A stretch of DNA of 24,755 nt from Conidiobolus incongruus B7586 (GCA_000697335.1 JNEM01008776.1:1-24755); one strand, 5' to 3'; positions 10,334 through 20,650 are shown, counted from the stretch's first letter. Numbers and translations: made by a program. The notes: generated by a model not told the origin, from the sequence alone.

Positions 10334-11626
10334 ATAGGGAGGGACTCAATTAACTAAAGTCATTCTTTATCATTATATTCTATAATATTTAATTCCATTT
10401 TTGTAATTTTTTTTTCCATTTTTAGTAAATTTCATTAATAATATTAACTAATTTTTTACTTCTACCTTTTATAGAACTTTTATTAAGACGAAATTTTAAT
10501 TTTACAACTCCATTTTCTTAAATATATTTTTAATATATTTTAGACTATTTTTATTTAATCCAAGATATTATCCTATATATAAAAATATAAAAATATAAAA
10601 ATATATTTAATTTCAAATTATTCGTTTGAAGTTTTCACAAAACTAATTAAATTATTTTTTTCTAATTTAATTAATAGATAATTTAATATGATGTGTAAAT
10701 TATAATTATTTTATGCTCAAAAATTCTTTCAAATCTATCAAATTGTTGCACACAAAAAATCGACAGTTTATCAAATACCAAAACTAAAATTTCAAATATA
10801 ATTATCTTTAAACTCAATTATAATTTCTACGAATCACCATTATCCAATATTCTATATAAGTTCATGAAAGTATGTTTATTATTTTGATAATTTATGGAAT
10901 ATCCATCAAAATCTCTTGAAATTAAAATAATTATCAATTAATCGAATTTTATCAAAATAATTTTAATTCATTGAATTCTTTATGAAACTGTATCTGATTC
11001 AATTCGAAAAAGTAAACTTCAAAAAAAACCAGGAAAAATTTTTGAACAGATATTAATATTATTATGAAAAAGAAATAAAATTAAAATAATATATTTTTTT
11101 TAATGTAAAATTCTCATTGCGATATTAATTTAATAGATTTTCTAAATGATTAGTTTCAGTGATGATTTGAAACAGTTTTATTCAGATTTCAGTAAAATAT
11201 AAATTATATAAAGTATTAATATAAATTTTTATTTTATCTAATTGTACAATTCAGAGTCAAAAACAATTCATTGATTGAAATTCTAATGCCATTAATATTT
11301 CAATATTTATGTAGTTATTTTTTCAATAAATTTAATCATGATATATATAAAAGCACTATAGGAACTTAAATATATCAACTGAATAGGTATTATATTATAA
11401 ATAATTGATTCTATAATCGATGGCAATACTTTGAAACTTTGAGCAATCTAATTAAATATATTAAGTATATAATGAATTTTATTTTAATATTTAGCAAATC
11501 AATTTATGAGATTATCTATGAAACTAAGAATTCTCTATTGATTAATTCTCTGAGTCAATAAACAAAAGAATTTGAACAATAATATGATCCTAATAATAGC
11601 TACTTATTAGGATTTAAATATAAGCT
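10334..11626. other. A+T-rich spacer
   Basis: No gene seen between the tRNA and the second lipase relic, apart from a short AAAAATAT tandem repeat near 10577. Stops are frequent in all frames. Confidence 0.5.
10577..10606. repeat. Short tandem repeat, unit AAAAATAT
   Basis: About three and a half exact copies of an 8-base A+T unit in a row. A small microsatellite-like tract with no other signal around it. Confidence 0.6.
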
Positions 11627-12350
11627 ATCAGCGGCTTGAGCAGCAAAATAACAACTGAATCTGAAACAAGAGACTTTATAAATAATGCAAGCTCTGCAAA
11701 TTGTCCCAAAAATAAAATATTGAACTGAGACTGTAATAGTTGTAAAAGAAAAACCCCATATTCTAGTGTAATAGCATATTTCTTGATGTTGTTTTGAATA
11801 CAGCTAGTTATTTGGTAATCAATAGCGACAAGAAGCTCATCGTTTTGGCTTATCAAGAGATCAGTGACTTTGTGAATTTTCTATTAGAGTTGAATGTTAT
11901 TAGTTATCAATGACTTTCCAAGAAAAATTTGGAGCGGTTAAGTGCATGAAGGATTTGACATTATGGCAAGTTCTTTATATTAACAATATGAAAAAATTCT
12001 TAAAGACACATTGACCTAATATCCTAGTTTCTCTGAAATTAATATTGTAAGTTAGGAAAAATCAACATAATCACTTATGATCAACTAATAATTGGCAATT
12101 CTTGTTTTGCAGATTATCTGAATTCCAAACCTTGCACATACACTCGAGTGGTCTCATATGATGATGTTATACCCAATTTACCTGATCCAATCCGCGAGTA
12201 TCTTTACAACCAGTATAATAAGTATATTAGTCACAGTGAACAAACTATCTAATATTCAATATAATAAGAGGACACTAAATGTATTGTGAACTTTTTGATA
12301 CTAGTAGCTAAAACTAATTTGCAATACTAGAATTTGAAAATAAATACCAA
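11627..12350 (+). pseudogene. Decayed class 3 lipase (relic B)
   Basis: Plus-strand relic of the same lipase family as the intact copies at 13904 and 19673. Recognisable pieces in order: KITTESETRDFINNASSANC near 11649-11708, ILN-stop-DCNSCK, HEGFDIMASSLY near 11946, LTYPSF-type sequence, then ITYDQLIIGN, YLNSKPCTYTRV near 12117, YDDVIPNLPDPI and YLYNQYNKYISHSEQTI. The end aligns with the QYWDLRLSTKC tail of the intact gene. The stretch with the nucleophile elbow (GHSxG) and the following helix is deleted. The catalytic Asp survives and the His position reads Asn (12316-12318). Stops lie at Trp codons at 11726-11728 (TGA), 12053-12055 (TAG) and 12328-12330 (TAG), along with frameshifts. It sits 1.5 kb upstream of an intact copy in the same direction, so local duplication is likely. 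Confidence 0.87.
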
Positions 12351-13848
12351 TTTTAATTATACTATTTGGAATATAGAGTAAAGTTTTTACACATTAATAC
12401 CTATACTTGTAAGTGAAATAATCATATAGCAAATTTTGAAATAATTTATCAATAATAGCACCTGAATCATCATCATTTATTATATTATATATATTATTTA
12501 ATTTGAATTAATAATAAAGTTAAGAAATATATAAACGTATACCATTGTATTAAAAATTAACTATATTATTTAACTATATAATCACCGTTATTGAGGATAG
12601 GTATATAAATAGGTTTGAAGATAAAATTCAGCCAATATATATCGATAAATTCAAATATGTCCTAATATATTTGTACCAACATTAACTATTTTTATAATTT
12701 CAATATTAAAGTTATATTTTGAAAAATTTGAAAAAAAATACAGTTAAAAGAAAGTCAATTATAATTTAAAATTTAGAGATTGATGATAAATAAATTACCA
12801 TTCAAAGCAATCTCAATATACAAATTTCATCATAGTAAATTTATTAAAATGCTATTTAATAAAAACAGATAAAATCGAAATAGTCAAAATATAAAAATAA
12901 CAAATGTTAAAGGAAATCAAATATGCAATTAACTAATGGATTTAAGAACTATTATTCCAAGTATTTTTGATTCAAAAATTTCTTAATTAGAATTATCATT
13001 GAATAATGTTAAACCATATCATAATATTAAAATAATTTAAGGATTATGCAATAAACTCAAATCTCATCTTTAAAATTGATCATCCTTTACTAAACCAATT
13101 CATGCCGCCAAATTGGTTGAAATAAATTAGTTATTAGCTATAGAGATCTATGAAAAATATTTTATTGGTAAATGATAATTAAATGGATCGCTAGTACTGA
13201 TGAGTTAATCTGATCATCTAGATTTTTGCACATTTACTTAGGTTAATAAGTACTTAACTTTTATATGTATTTGATGTGTAATAACAGCATATTTACAATT
13301 ATTTATCTAAATATCGAATATTCAATACAATAATTTAATACTGCAATATAAATATTAAAATTTCCAATTCTAATTGAAAAGTCTAGTAAATTTAATTTTA
13401 TTTGAGGTTAATGGAATGCAAATAAGGTTGAGTTTAAACATTATCACTATAAGAGTTATATTTTAATTTAATTAATTAATTCTTACTGTTATTCCTCATT
13501 TTTCGAAATTGATTTTATTCAGGTTAATAAATATTTCATAAATATTTTCAATTTTAGTCAATTTAGAATTAATATCGCTGATTAAATACATATGAATTGG
13601 CCTAATTCTGAATAATCAAACTGAAATTAAAAATGATTTTGAGGCAAACGATATGAGCAAACATAGTAAAATACTTTGATAAATTATTATTTTTCAACAC
13701 CTCAACAATGTCTTTTTAGATTATGGATTATGATCTGTATTCATATATCTATCTGAGATTGTTAAATTATAGCCAATTTACTGAAATAGCATTAATCAAC
13801 TGAATTACACAAGAAGATTTCGCATTTTTTTTAATTCTTTATTGGAAT
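12351..13848. other. A+T-rich spacer with one small hairpin
   Basis: No gene seen. At 13093-13118 AACCAATT and AATTGGTT form an exact 8-bp stem around a 10-base loop that is locally G+C-richer. The right end is the promoter of the following lipase. Confidence 0.45.
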
Positions 13849-13856
13849 TATATAAA
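13849..13856 (+). promoter_or_regulatory. Possible TATA box of lipase 1
   Basis: TATATAAA, 48 bases before the ATG of the lipase gene. It is a good match to the TATA consensus and well placed for a short leader, but such strings are common at this base composition. Confidence 0.35.
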
Positions 13857-13903
13857 CAGTGTATTTCTATAAGAAAATTTCAATTTAATTAATTTTGGAT
13901 GAA

Positions 13904-14872
13904 ATGAAATTGTTCTATTTGTTCTTTAGTATAGTAACTTGTATATCAATTTCTGAATCTTTGAATGAAATCCAGAATATCAAAACGGTTATTTCTGTTA
14001 ATCGAAAAATTGACAATAGCCAAGAACAGCTCGACTTTGACGATAGATCAATACTAAATTTAAATTTCCAGTTATCAATCGCACCCAAAGCTAAGATGAC
14101 TACGGAAGCTGAAGCGAGAAATTTCCTTAGTTATGCAGGTGCAGCATATTGTCCCAAGGAAAACCTGTTGGACTGGAGCTGCAATAACTGCAGGGGTTTT
14201 ACCTCAGGAACTAACGAAGTCATCTACTTTTCAGACGCTGCATCCAATACTGCAGGGTACTTGGCAGTGAATCGGGACAAGGAGCTCATCGTGATGGCGT
14301 ATCGGGGATCCAGCAATATTGTGAATTGGATTTACAACTTCACCCTTTTCTTTATACCTGCTGGTCTTTCGGGGTTTTATAGAGATGCTCAAGTTCATAT
14401 AGGATTTGACAGTATGGCAAATTGTTTGTTGCAGCAATCTCGAAATGCATTGATCGAGGCTTTGGCAAAATATCCCAACTTTAAGGTAGTTTTCACGGGG
14501 CATAGTGCAGGAGGCGCTATTGCAACCCTTATTGCATTCAGATTAGCAGAATCTAATGTGGTGAATTGGAACAAAATCCACGTTATTACATATGGTCAAC
14601 CCGGTATTGGCAATGCCAAATTTGCGGAGTATCTCGACTCCAAACCTTGGACGATTATAAGAGTCACATCCGAAACGGATATCGTACCCGTTTTGCCAGG
14701 AAAAATACTTGGATATTACCATAATGAAAATAATATCCATATTAACAGAAATGGACAAACAATTATTTGTTCCATTTACTTAAATGATGATAAATGTGAT
14801 TCGAAAAGTTTGTTTCCAAGTATTGATTCTCACTATCAATATTGGGATCTAAGATTGAGTACTAAGTGTTAA
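13904..14872 (+). CDS. Secreted class 3 (fungal) lipase, copy 1
   Basis: Alpha/beta-hydrolase of the lipase class 3 family (Rhizomucor/Thermomyces type), expected to hydrolyse triacylglycerols or related esters outside the cell. I start at ATG 13904, giving 322 residues: the in-frame codons just upstream are TTG GAT GAA, with no other ATG, and the paralogue at 20650 also begins MKLF. Residues 1 to about 19 form a signal peptide. The core begins at MTTEAEA (about 65). The nucleophile is Ser201 in GHSAGG, the Asp is Asp259 in TDIVPVLP and the His is His310 in SHYQYWD. RGSS near 134-137 should supply the oxyanion hole. Six Cys positions are shared with the paralogue (83, 93, 96, 289, 298, 322), as expected for disulfides. 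The elbow has Ala where most family members, including the paralogue, have Leu. Single exon. Substrate not determined. Confidence 0.93.
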   Translation: MKLFYLFFSIVTCISISESLNEIQNIKTVISVNRKIDNSQEQLDFDDRSILNLNFQLSIAPKAKMTTEAEARNFLSYAGAAYCPKENLLDWSCNNCRGFTSGTNEVIYFSDAASNTAGYLAVNRDKELIVMAYRGSSNIVNWIYNFTLFFIPAGLSGFYRDAQVHIGFDSMANCLLQQSRNALIEALAKYPNFKVVFTGHSAGGAIATLIAFRLAESNVVNWNKIHVITYGQPGIGNAKFAEYLDSKPWTIIRVTSETDIVPVLPGKILGYYHNENNIHINRNGQTIICSIYLNDDKCDSKSLFPSIDSHYQYWDLRLSTKC

Positions 14873-16907
14873 TATTTAAATTATTCAAATAACAAAATTA
14901 ATATGTTTTTACTATTTAATATTCCTACTCTGATTTTTTTATATTATCTTTATTTAAATTATATGAATTCAATGTTTTTTACAATATAGTTATAATATAA
15001 AACTGATAATGGAAAAATGATTGACTATTCATTTACTAGTACATATAATTTTCAAGTTACTTTTTGACAATAAGGTACATTTTTCTAAATTATATCCACA
15101 AATCTAAGTGATAAAAGTTATAAAGATAAAAAAACTAGGTGAGAGTAATCTAGGACTGGTGATGGACTTAATATATATAAGTTTGATAAAGCTATATTGG
15201 ATTATTCAATGGACAAATTATCAATTGTGAGTGATTAGAAAGCATTGATATCCTAAAACCTGAGAAACAAAATATACAATACTGTTTAAAGAGAATTATC
15301 TTGTATATATAAGGATTTATTATCATGCCTCCTAGAAGAATTAATGAATCATAGTTATTTTTATTTTTTATGTACTCTGTATCTAGTTTGATATAAAGAG
15401 TTATTAAAGTTTCAAATCGTTCAGACGATTTTATATAATATTATTAATAATTAATAATTAAATAGATATAGTTTGATCAACAATATTTGATATATATATT
15501 TACATTTTAAGATCAAAAATCTATTTTAAGTTTTCATTTAATATATTTTGGCAGAAATCTTGATAAATTATTTTATAATAGAAATTTAAATTATTAAAAT
15601 AACAAAAATGAATTTATAAAATGCTTTGATTATAAAATTTCAAACCATATATGTTGTATTATAGTCTGATAGATTAACAAAACTTTATTTATCAATATAA
15701 TATTATTTCATTTATTCAATATAAATTTCAAATTTTAACAAAACTAGAATGTTTGTAAATATTAATCCATTAATTTGAAATGTTGGTCTGTATAACATAT
15801 TATTATAATCCTTGTATTATTACAAGCTTCAGAAATATTGAAATAAGTTATTTGAAATTGAATTTATTTCATATGAATTAATTGAATTTGATTATCCATT
15901 ATATTTATGAAATTGAAACCAGTTTTCAATAATTTGAATATTCTCTAAAGCAAAAGGGAAAAAATTAATATTTGAAGATATATTTCATCCAAAGGATGAA
16001 ATATTAACCTGTTATTGAGGTTATATTACAAGTATTTACTTTAACACAATTAATGGATAACACGTTGAATATATTTTTTATAATTTTTGTTATCACTATT
16101 GATATTAGTAATTTTCTGGTAAACATTGTTTAAATAGTATCCAGATTTAAATGAATATTTCTATTCGAGAATAATTAATATGTATATCTACTTATAAAAT
16201 CAATTAAGCTAAACTTTAGGAACATACAGTAAAGAGATGATCAAACAAAGTATTATTTTCAATTTTTAAACAGTTAACTACTAAAATATTTAACTTGAAA
16301 TTGTCATAAATCCCTCATGTTAATTTCATATTAATCTGCATATAACTCGATTGTATCGAACATGACCTACTGAGAACGATTGAAAAAATATACAGTTTTA
16401 AATTAATCGAATTATAAAAGTTGTGAATAATAATAATAATTCCAATAGTATTGAATTAAAACATAATATTTAATAAACTAAATCTAAAGAAACAAAATTT
16501 CCGAATTGTAATTACCCTCAGAACATTCAAATTTTGATGTTAACCAAGTTTCTTGTGAATAATTATAACATTGAACTTGGAGAAAATTTAGCAAGTTTCA
16601 AATGCGTGTTACAACAATATGAAAATCAAGACAAAACTTTGACAGTGTAAGAATGAAGACGTGGTCGCGAGTATGTATTCTACGTTTAATCGTTTCATGT
16701 TACTGGTTTGTTACTAGTGAAATTACTATAGCTTCCGATACTTAAACACCCATAAGGCTGATCTTGATCAAAAGTTTTTCATTTTTTAAGTATTTTTCAT
16801 CATATTCATTTACATCATTTTTTTGGTATATTCAATTCATTTTTTCTATTAATATCTTATACAGATATTGTATCATTATTTAATCTGTTGTTAATTAATA
16901 CACCGTC
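14873..16907. other. A+T-rich spacer; chitinase promoter at the right
   Basis: No gene seen. It contains the tandem hairpins at 15980-16023. The last 250 bases before the chitinase are slightly richer in G+C (16655-16760) and carry a repeated GTTACT around 16698-16717, so regulatory sites may be there, but I can name none. Confidence 0.5.
15980..16023. repeat. Two back-to-back perfect hairpins
   Basis: An 11-bp perfect stem (15980-15990 with 15994-16004, loop AAA, core TTTCATCC/GGATGAAA) is followed without a gap by a 6-bp stem (TAACCT at 16005-16010 with AGGTTA at 16018-16023). It lies about 1.1 kb after lipase 1 and 0.9 kb before the chitinase. Role unknown. Confidence 0.55.
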
Positions 16908-19415
16908 ATGGTCATATTGAATCCGTTACGTAATTATCATAAATGGATTCCATTAACTTTATTGTTTTTGAACAATCTCGTCGTAGGGGAAAAGAGTGAA
17001 GAATCCATGGAAAACACGGAGACTGCTAGCTCCGAAACCAATGGGAACGGGGTGACGACGCCATACAGGTATGTAGCCTACTGGGGTCAGAACAGTTATG
17101 GTGCGAGTCATCCCAACTCGCCTACCGAGTGGGAAAAACCTTTGGACGTATACTGCGAAGAGGAGACTGCAGATATTGTAGTTCTGTCGTTTTTGCACGT
17201 ATTCAATGCAGGTACTAACAAGCCGCCGGAAATTAATTTATCTTACCATTGTAATACGACCTTTGAAGAATATCCAAACTTATTAAGCTGCCCTAAAATT
17301 GGTCAGCATATTCAAAAATGTCAAGCTAAGGGCAAGAAAGTACTGCTATCTTTAGGCGGAAGTGCAGGGTCTTACGGGTTTCAAAAGCCCGAACACGGTA
17401 GCATGTTCGCCAAAACCATTTGGAACATGTTCTTAGGCGGTGAAAGCAAATACAGACCATTCGGAGAGGCCAACCTCGATGGTATTGACTTGGATATTGA
17501 AGGCGGATCATCTGTTGGATATACCGAAATGATCAAAGGATTGAGGTCACTCTTCGAAAAGAACGATAAGTCTTACTTGATCACTGGTGCTCCACAATGT
17601 ACATTCCCAGACGTCTATTTTGGAAAAGTGTTAGACGAAGCTTGGTTTGATTACGTTTTCGTTCAGTACTATAATAATTTCTGTGGAGTTCATAATTTTA
17701 ATAATCCTTGGGCTTTTAATTTTGCGGAATGGGAGAATTGGTCAGAGACTAAGGCGATCAATCCAAATGTCAAAGTACTTCTCGGTGTTCCAGGCTCCCC
17801 ATCAGCTGCCAATTTGGGATATGTCGATTTGAAAACTTTGTATCCCATTGTTAAGAACATCAGTCAGACCTACAAAAACTTTGGAGGGGTAATGGTATGG
17901 GATGTGAGTCAAGCCGATGGCAACCAAGTAGGTGAACATAAGTACAAATTTTCTGAAGTTGTGGGATCTTGGCTCAAGTCTCCGGGCGCTCTGGGTGCCC
18001 CACCTGCCCAACCCACTACCTTACCTTCCAAACCACATGAAATTCTCGACAGTGAAGGACGTCTCGATTTTAAGAACTTGATTGAAACTGAAGAAATCCC
18101 TGAAGAAGGATCCAGTTGCTCTAAAAAGGTTCTCGCCTGTGGTGGAACTGGTTATATGGTATGCTATGAAGGTAAATGGAAGGCTAAATCATGTCCTGTC
18201 GGAGGTACTTGCAGCGCTAAAGGACTTGAAATGGGATCACCATGTGCTATGGAAGCGGAAGAAGAGGGAAAAGAGAACGAGCCACGGCTTGAGGAAGGTG
18301 AAGCATTATACGATATTGATATGGTGCCACTTCCACTTAATCCAGCATCTCCTGTTATATCGTTCTCAGTTCGCATTCGCTCTAAGACAGTTGATCCAAT
18401 TTCCTTAAACTGGAAAATTAGCATACCTCGTCCTGATAATCTTCATTTCCTTTCCACTACGTTGGGAGCTCCTAAAATTACTAAAAAGACACTCGAAATT
18501 AGTTCAAACTATTCTGACCGCTCTAAGGAACTTGGTCTCGTTCCAACCAGAGCAGTTAGCAGCTACATGAGCGTAAAATTTGTTGTGAATTTCATTGACA
18601 AGGAATGGAGTCTTGAGAAATTGGAAGAAGCCAAAAAGCAGTCTAAAGAAGGTGTCAATTATGTCGAATCATTCAAAGCAATTGACCTGATGTTAGCCGG
18701 AGTTCGATTTGCTGACTTGGACAGAGCTGCACCAGTTCAGGAGGAAGCTGCTGAAGAGGAACATCCTCAAGGGACAGTTAATATACCAGGACCTCAACCT
18801 GAGGGATCGGATAAGGCTCGAGAGCAGTCTGTAATTGATGCTGTCAAAGAGTCTGAAACTGCTCCTGTAGAATCCACTTCTGCACCAGTTGAACAACCAA
18901 TTCAACTTCCTGCATCTGACGTCGCTAATCAAGCTCAAATTGCGCCTTCTGAGCCTGTGACAATGCGGCCATTTGAGCAGCCAATTCAACAACCTATCGT
19001 TGACACTGTTCCCGCAGAGCCTGTTGCAATGGCGCCCTATGAACAGCCCATGAAACATCCTGTAACTGCAATGGTTAATCAAGCTGAAGCAACTGCGTCA
19101 GAGCTCATTACCATGTCACCAACGGAACAACCCATCCAACAAGCCCCCGAACAACTCGCCGAACAAGCCACACCAGCCCAAGTCGCAACCCAGTCAGAGC
19201 CTATTGGAATGGCGATGGATCCCAATACTTCCATCACACCATCCCAACCAGCTATTGTAGCTAATATCGAACCCTCCAACGCTCCAGTGATGCTTGAAGC
19301 TCCTTCCGTAACTCCAGTGGTTCCTGTGGTAGCTGACGGAGTCAAGGAACTCAGAATGATGGAAGCTCCATTACTGCAGACTAATTCTGGCATTTGGCAT
19401 CCGATCAAATTTTAA
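16908..19415 (+). CDS. Secreted GH18 chitinase with C-terminal modules
   Basis: Endochitinase of glycoside hydrolase family 18, class III (hevamine/yeast Cts1 type), 835 residues, single exon. Residues 14-27 are the hydrophobic core of a signal peptide. The catalytic barrel runs from YVAYWGQNSYG at 55-65 to about 355. It has the SLGGS strand at 148-152 and the active-site motif DGIDLDIE at 191-198 with Glu198 as proton donor; QYY at 253-255 and a late Trp331 (VMVWDVSQ) are also typical. A six-Cys module at 404-446 (Cys404, 411, 419, 429, 435, 446) resembles the family 19 chitin-binding modules of fungal chitinases. Residues 468-605 look like a beta-rich domain that I cannot assign. Residues 606-835 are a Pro/Gln/Ala/Glu-rich tail with imperfect repeats (SEPVTM, AEPVAM, SELITM, SEPIGM). 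There is no hydrophobic C-terminus, so no GPI anchor. Likely roles are cell-wall remodelling or breakdown of insect cuticle. It is convergent with lipase 2. Confidence 0.94.
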   Translation: MVILNPLRNYHKWIPLTLLFLNNLVVGEKSEESMENTETASSETNGNGVTTPYRYVAYWGQNSYGASHPNSPTEWEKPLDVYCEEETADIVVLSFLHVFNAGTNKPPEINLSYHCNTTFEEYPNLLSCPKIGQHIQKCQAKGKKVLLSLGGSAGSYGFQKPEHGSMFAKTIWNMFLGGESKYRPFGEANLDGIDLDIEGGSSVGYTEMIKGLRSLFEKNDKSYLITGAPQCTFPDVYFGKVLDEAWFDYVFVQYYNNFCGVHNFNNPWAFNFAEWENWSETKAINPNVKVLLGVPGSPSAANLGYVDLKTLYPIVKNISQTYKNFGGVMVWDVSQADGNQVGEHKYKFSEVVGSWLKSPGALGAPPAQPTTLPSKPHEILDSEGRLDFKNLIETEEIPEEGSSCSKKVLACGGTGYMVCYEGKWKAKSCPVGGTCSAKGLEMGSPCAMEAEEEGKENEPRLEEGEALYDIDMVPLPLNPASPVISFSVRIRSKTVDPISLNWKISIPRPDNLHFLSTTLGAPKITKKTLEISSNYSDRSKELGLVPTRAVSSYMSVKFVVNFIDKEWSLEKLEEAKKQSKEGVNYVESFKAIDLMLAGVRFADLDRAAPVQEEAAEEEHPQGTVNIPGPQPEGSDKAREQSVIDAVKESETAPVESTSAPVEQPIQLPASDVANQAQIAPSEPVTMRPFEQPIQQPIVDTVPAEPVAMAPYEQPMKHPVTAMVNQAEATASELITMSPTEQPIQQAPEQLAEQATPAQVATQSEPIGMAMDPNTSITPSQPAIVANIEPSNAPVMLEAPSVTPVVPVVADGVKELRMMEAPLLQTNSGIWHPIKF
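18949..19221 (+). repeat. Degenerate repeats in the chitinase tail
   Basis: Coding repeats at about residues 681-771. SEPVTM and SELITM start 50 residues apart (681 and 731), each preceded by a NQA-containing segment and followed by EQPIQQ; AEPVAM at 703 and SEPIGM at 763 are further copies. The copies have diverged, so this is an old expansion, probably a flexible, exposed spacer rich in Pro and Gln. Confidence 0.6.
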
Positions 19416-19479
19416 AATTTCTTTTTGAAATATATTAATTAATTAGTTTATGTCACATATGTTTTTAAAGTGTTTATTA

Positions 19480-19485
19480 AATAAA
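19480..19485 (+). terminator. Possible poly(A) signal of the chitinase gene
   Basis: AATAAA 65 bases after the chitinase stop, within the 257-base gap between the two convergent genes. Good spacing, weak motif. Confidence 0.4.
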
Positions 19486-19672
19486 TTAGTTTTTTTTTAA
19501 TAATTGACCATTTTATTAAATAAAAAATTAATATAAAAATTAGAGGAATATATTAAATATTTAATCTTAAAAAAATACTAAAATATATAAATAAAATATT
19601 ATGATAGATATTCAAATCTCGAATAATCAATTGGCATAAAAAATTGAATATTATCAATTTATTAAAATTAAT

Positions 19673-20650
19673 TTAGCATTTGGAATTCATTCTTTGATCC
19701 CAATATTGAAAGTGAGCATCACGACTAAGGATGATATGATCATTAATGCATTTATCGTCCTCTTCGTAGATGGAGCATTCAACAGTAACACCGGCTTTGC
19801 TAATATGCATGTTGTACTGATTGTGGGCATATCCCATCGATATACCTGGACTAACAGGGACCCAGTCTGAGTATGGAGTAACTCTGGTAGATGTCCAGGG
19901 CTTGGAATTCAGGTAGGCTGCAAAATCGGGATTTCCAAGTCGAGGTTGACCATATGTAATGACATTGACCTTTTCCCAAGGAAGAATACCGTTTTCTGCC
20001 ATTTGATATCCAGTCAGCATGGCAAGTGCAGCTCCCAAGCTGTGGCCTGTAAAAACAACCTTGTAATTGGGATATTTTTCCAATGCTTGTTGAAGAGCAG
20101 TTGTGGAAGATGGGAGCAAGGCATTGAGCATTTTATTGAACCCATTGTGCATCTTTGCATTTTGATAAGGTTCTGGCAAATTGACTGGAGTAAGTCTAAT
20201 GTCAAAATTTAATAACCAATTAACAATGTTTGCACTGCCACGATATCCCAAAACAATTAGTTGTTGTTCATGATTCACAGCCAAATATCCTGCAGTTTTA
20301 GTGTCGGCATCTGAAAAATAGGTTATCTCTTTGGCACCTGAGGCATATCCATTACAGTTGTCGCAAGTCCAATCCAAAACCTTGTCTTTAGCACACCAAG
20401 CAACACCTGCATATTTGACAAAATTTTTTGCTTCAGCTTCGGTAGTCATTTTGGCAACTGGAGCCACACGCACAGCGGGTGAATCGAAATCAGCTGGAAA
20501 ACTCCTTTGAGTGGAGTTATTCTGCTGTAAATACTTTCGAATTCCTTCTTCTATAGACTTCACCAATTCAGCATTTTCGGTAGAGTATATTGATTGTGGA
20601 ATGGAATTTGCGGTAAGAAAAGAGAGATAAAGGAGATTGAACAGTTTCAT
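19673..20650 (-). CDS. Secreted class 3 (fungal) lipase, copy 2
   Basis: Intact paralogue of the lipase at 13904, 325 residues, single exon, same family and expected activity on acylglycerols outside the cell. ATG at 20650 opens a signal peptide (MKLFNLLYLSFLTANS). A variable stretch rich in charged residues and Gln (about 24-60) may be a propeptide. The conserved core starts at MTTEAEAKNF (68-77). The triad is Ser204 in GHSLGAA, Asp262 in SDWVPVSPG and His313 in AHFQYWD; the spacing from Ser to Asp to His is the same as in copy 1. Cys86, 96, 99, 292, 301 and 325 match the Cys set of copy 1. Compared with copy 1, the elbow keeps the usual Leu but has Ala-Ala instead of Gly-Gly-Ala after it. 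Convergent with the chitinase, 257 bases away. Confidence 0.95.
   Translation of the reverse strand: MKLFNLLYLSFLTANSIPQSIYSTENAELVKSIEEGIRKYLQQNNSTQRSFPADFDSPAVRVAPVAKMTTEAEAKNFVKYAGVAWCAKDKVLDWTCDNCNGYASGAKEITYFSDADTKTAGYLAVNHEQQLIVLGYRGSANIVNWLLNFDIRLTPVNLPEPYQNAKMHNGFNKMLNALLPSSTTALQQALEKYPNYKVVFTGHSLGAALAMLTGYQMAENGILPWEKVNVITYGQPRLGNPDFAAYLNSKPWTSTRVTPYSDWVPVSPGISMGYAHNQYNMHISKAGVTVECSIYEEDDKCINDHIILSRDAHFQYWDQRMNSKC

Noticed and set aside
11614-11856. 80-codon minus-strand frame
   Set aside because: It lies antisense to lipase relic B, whose similarity to the intact lipases is on the plus strand.
18693-19408. Minus-strand frames of 129 and 109 codons within the chitinase
   Set aside because: They mirror the codon bias of the Pro/Gln/Ala-rich tail; the plus-strand frame is continuous with the GH18 domain.
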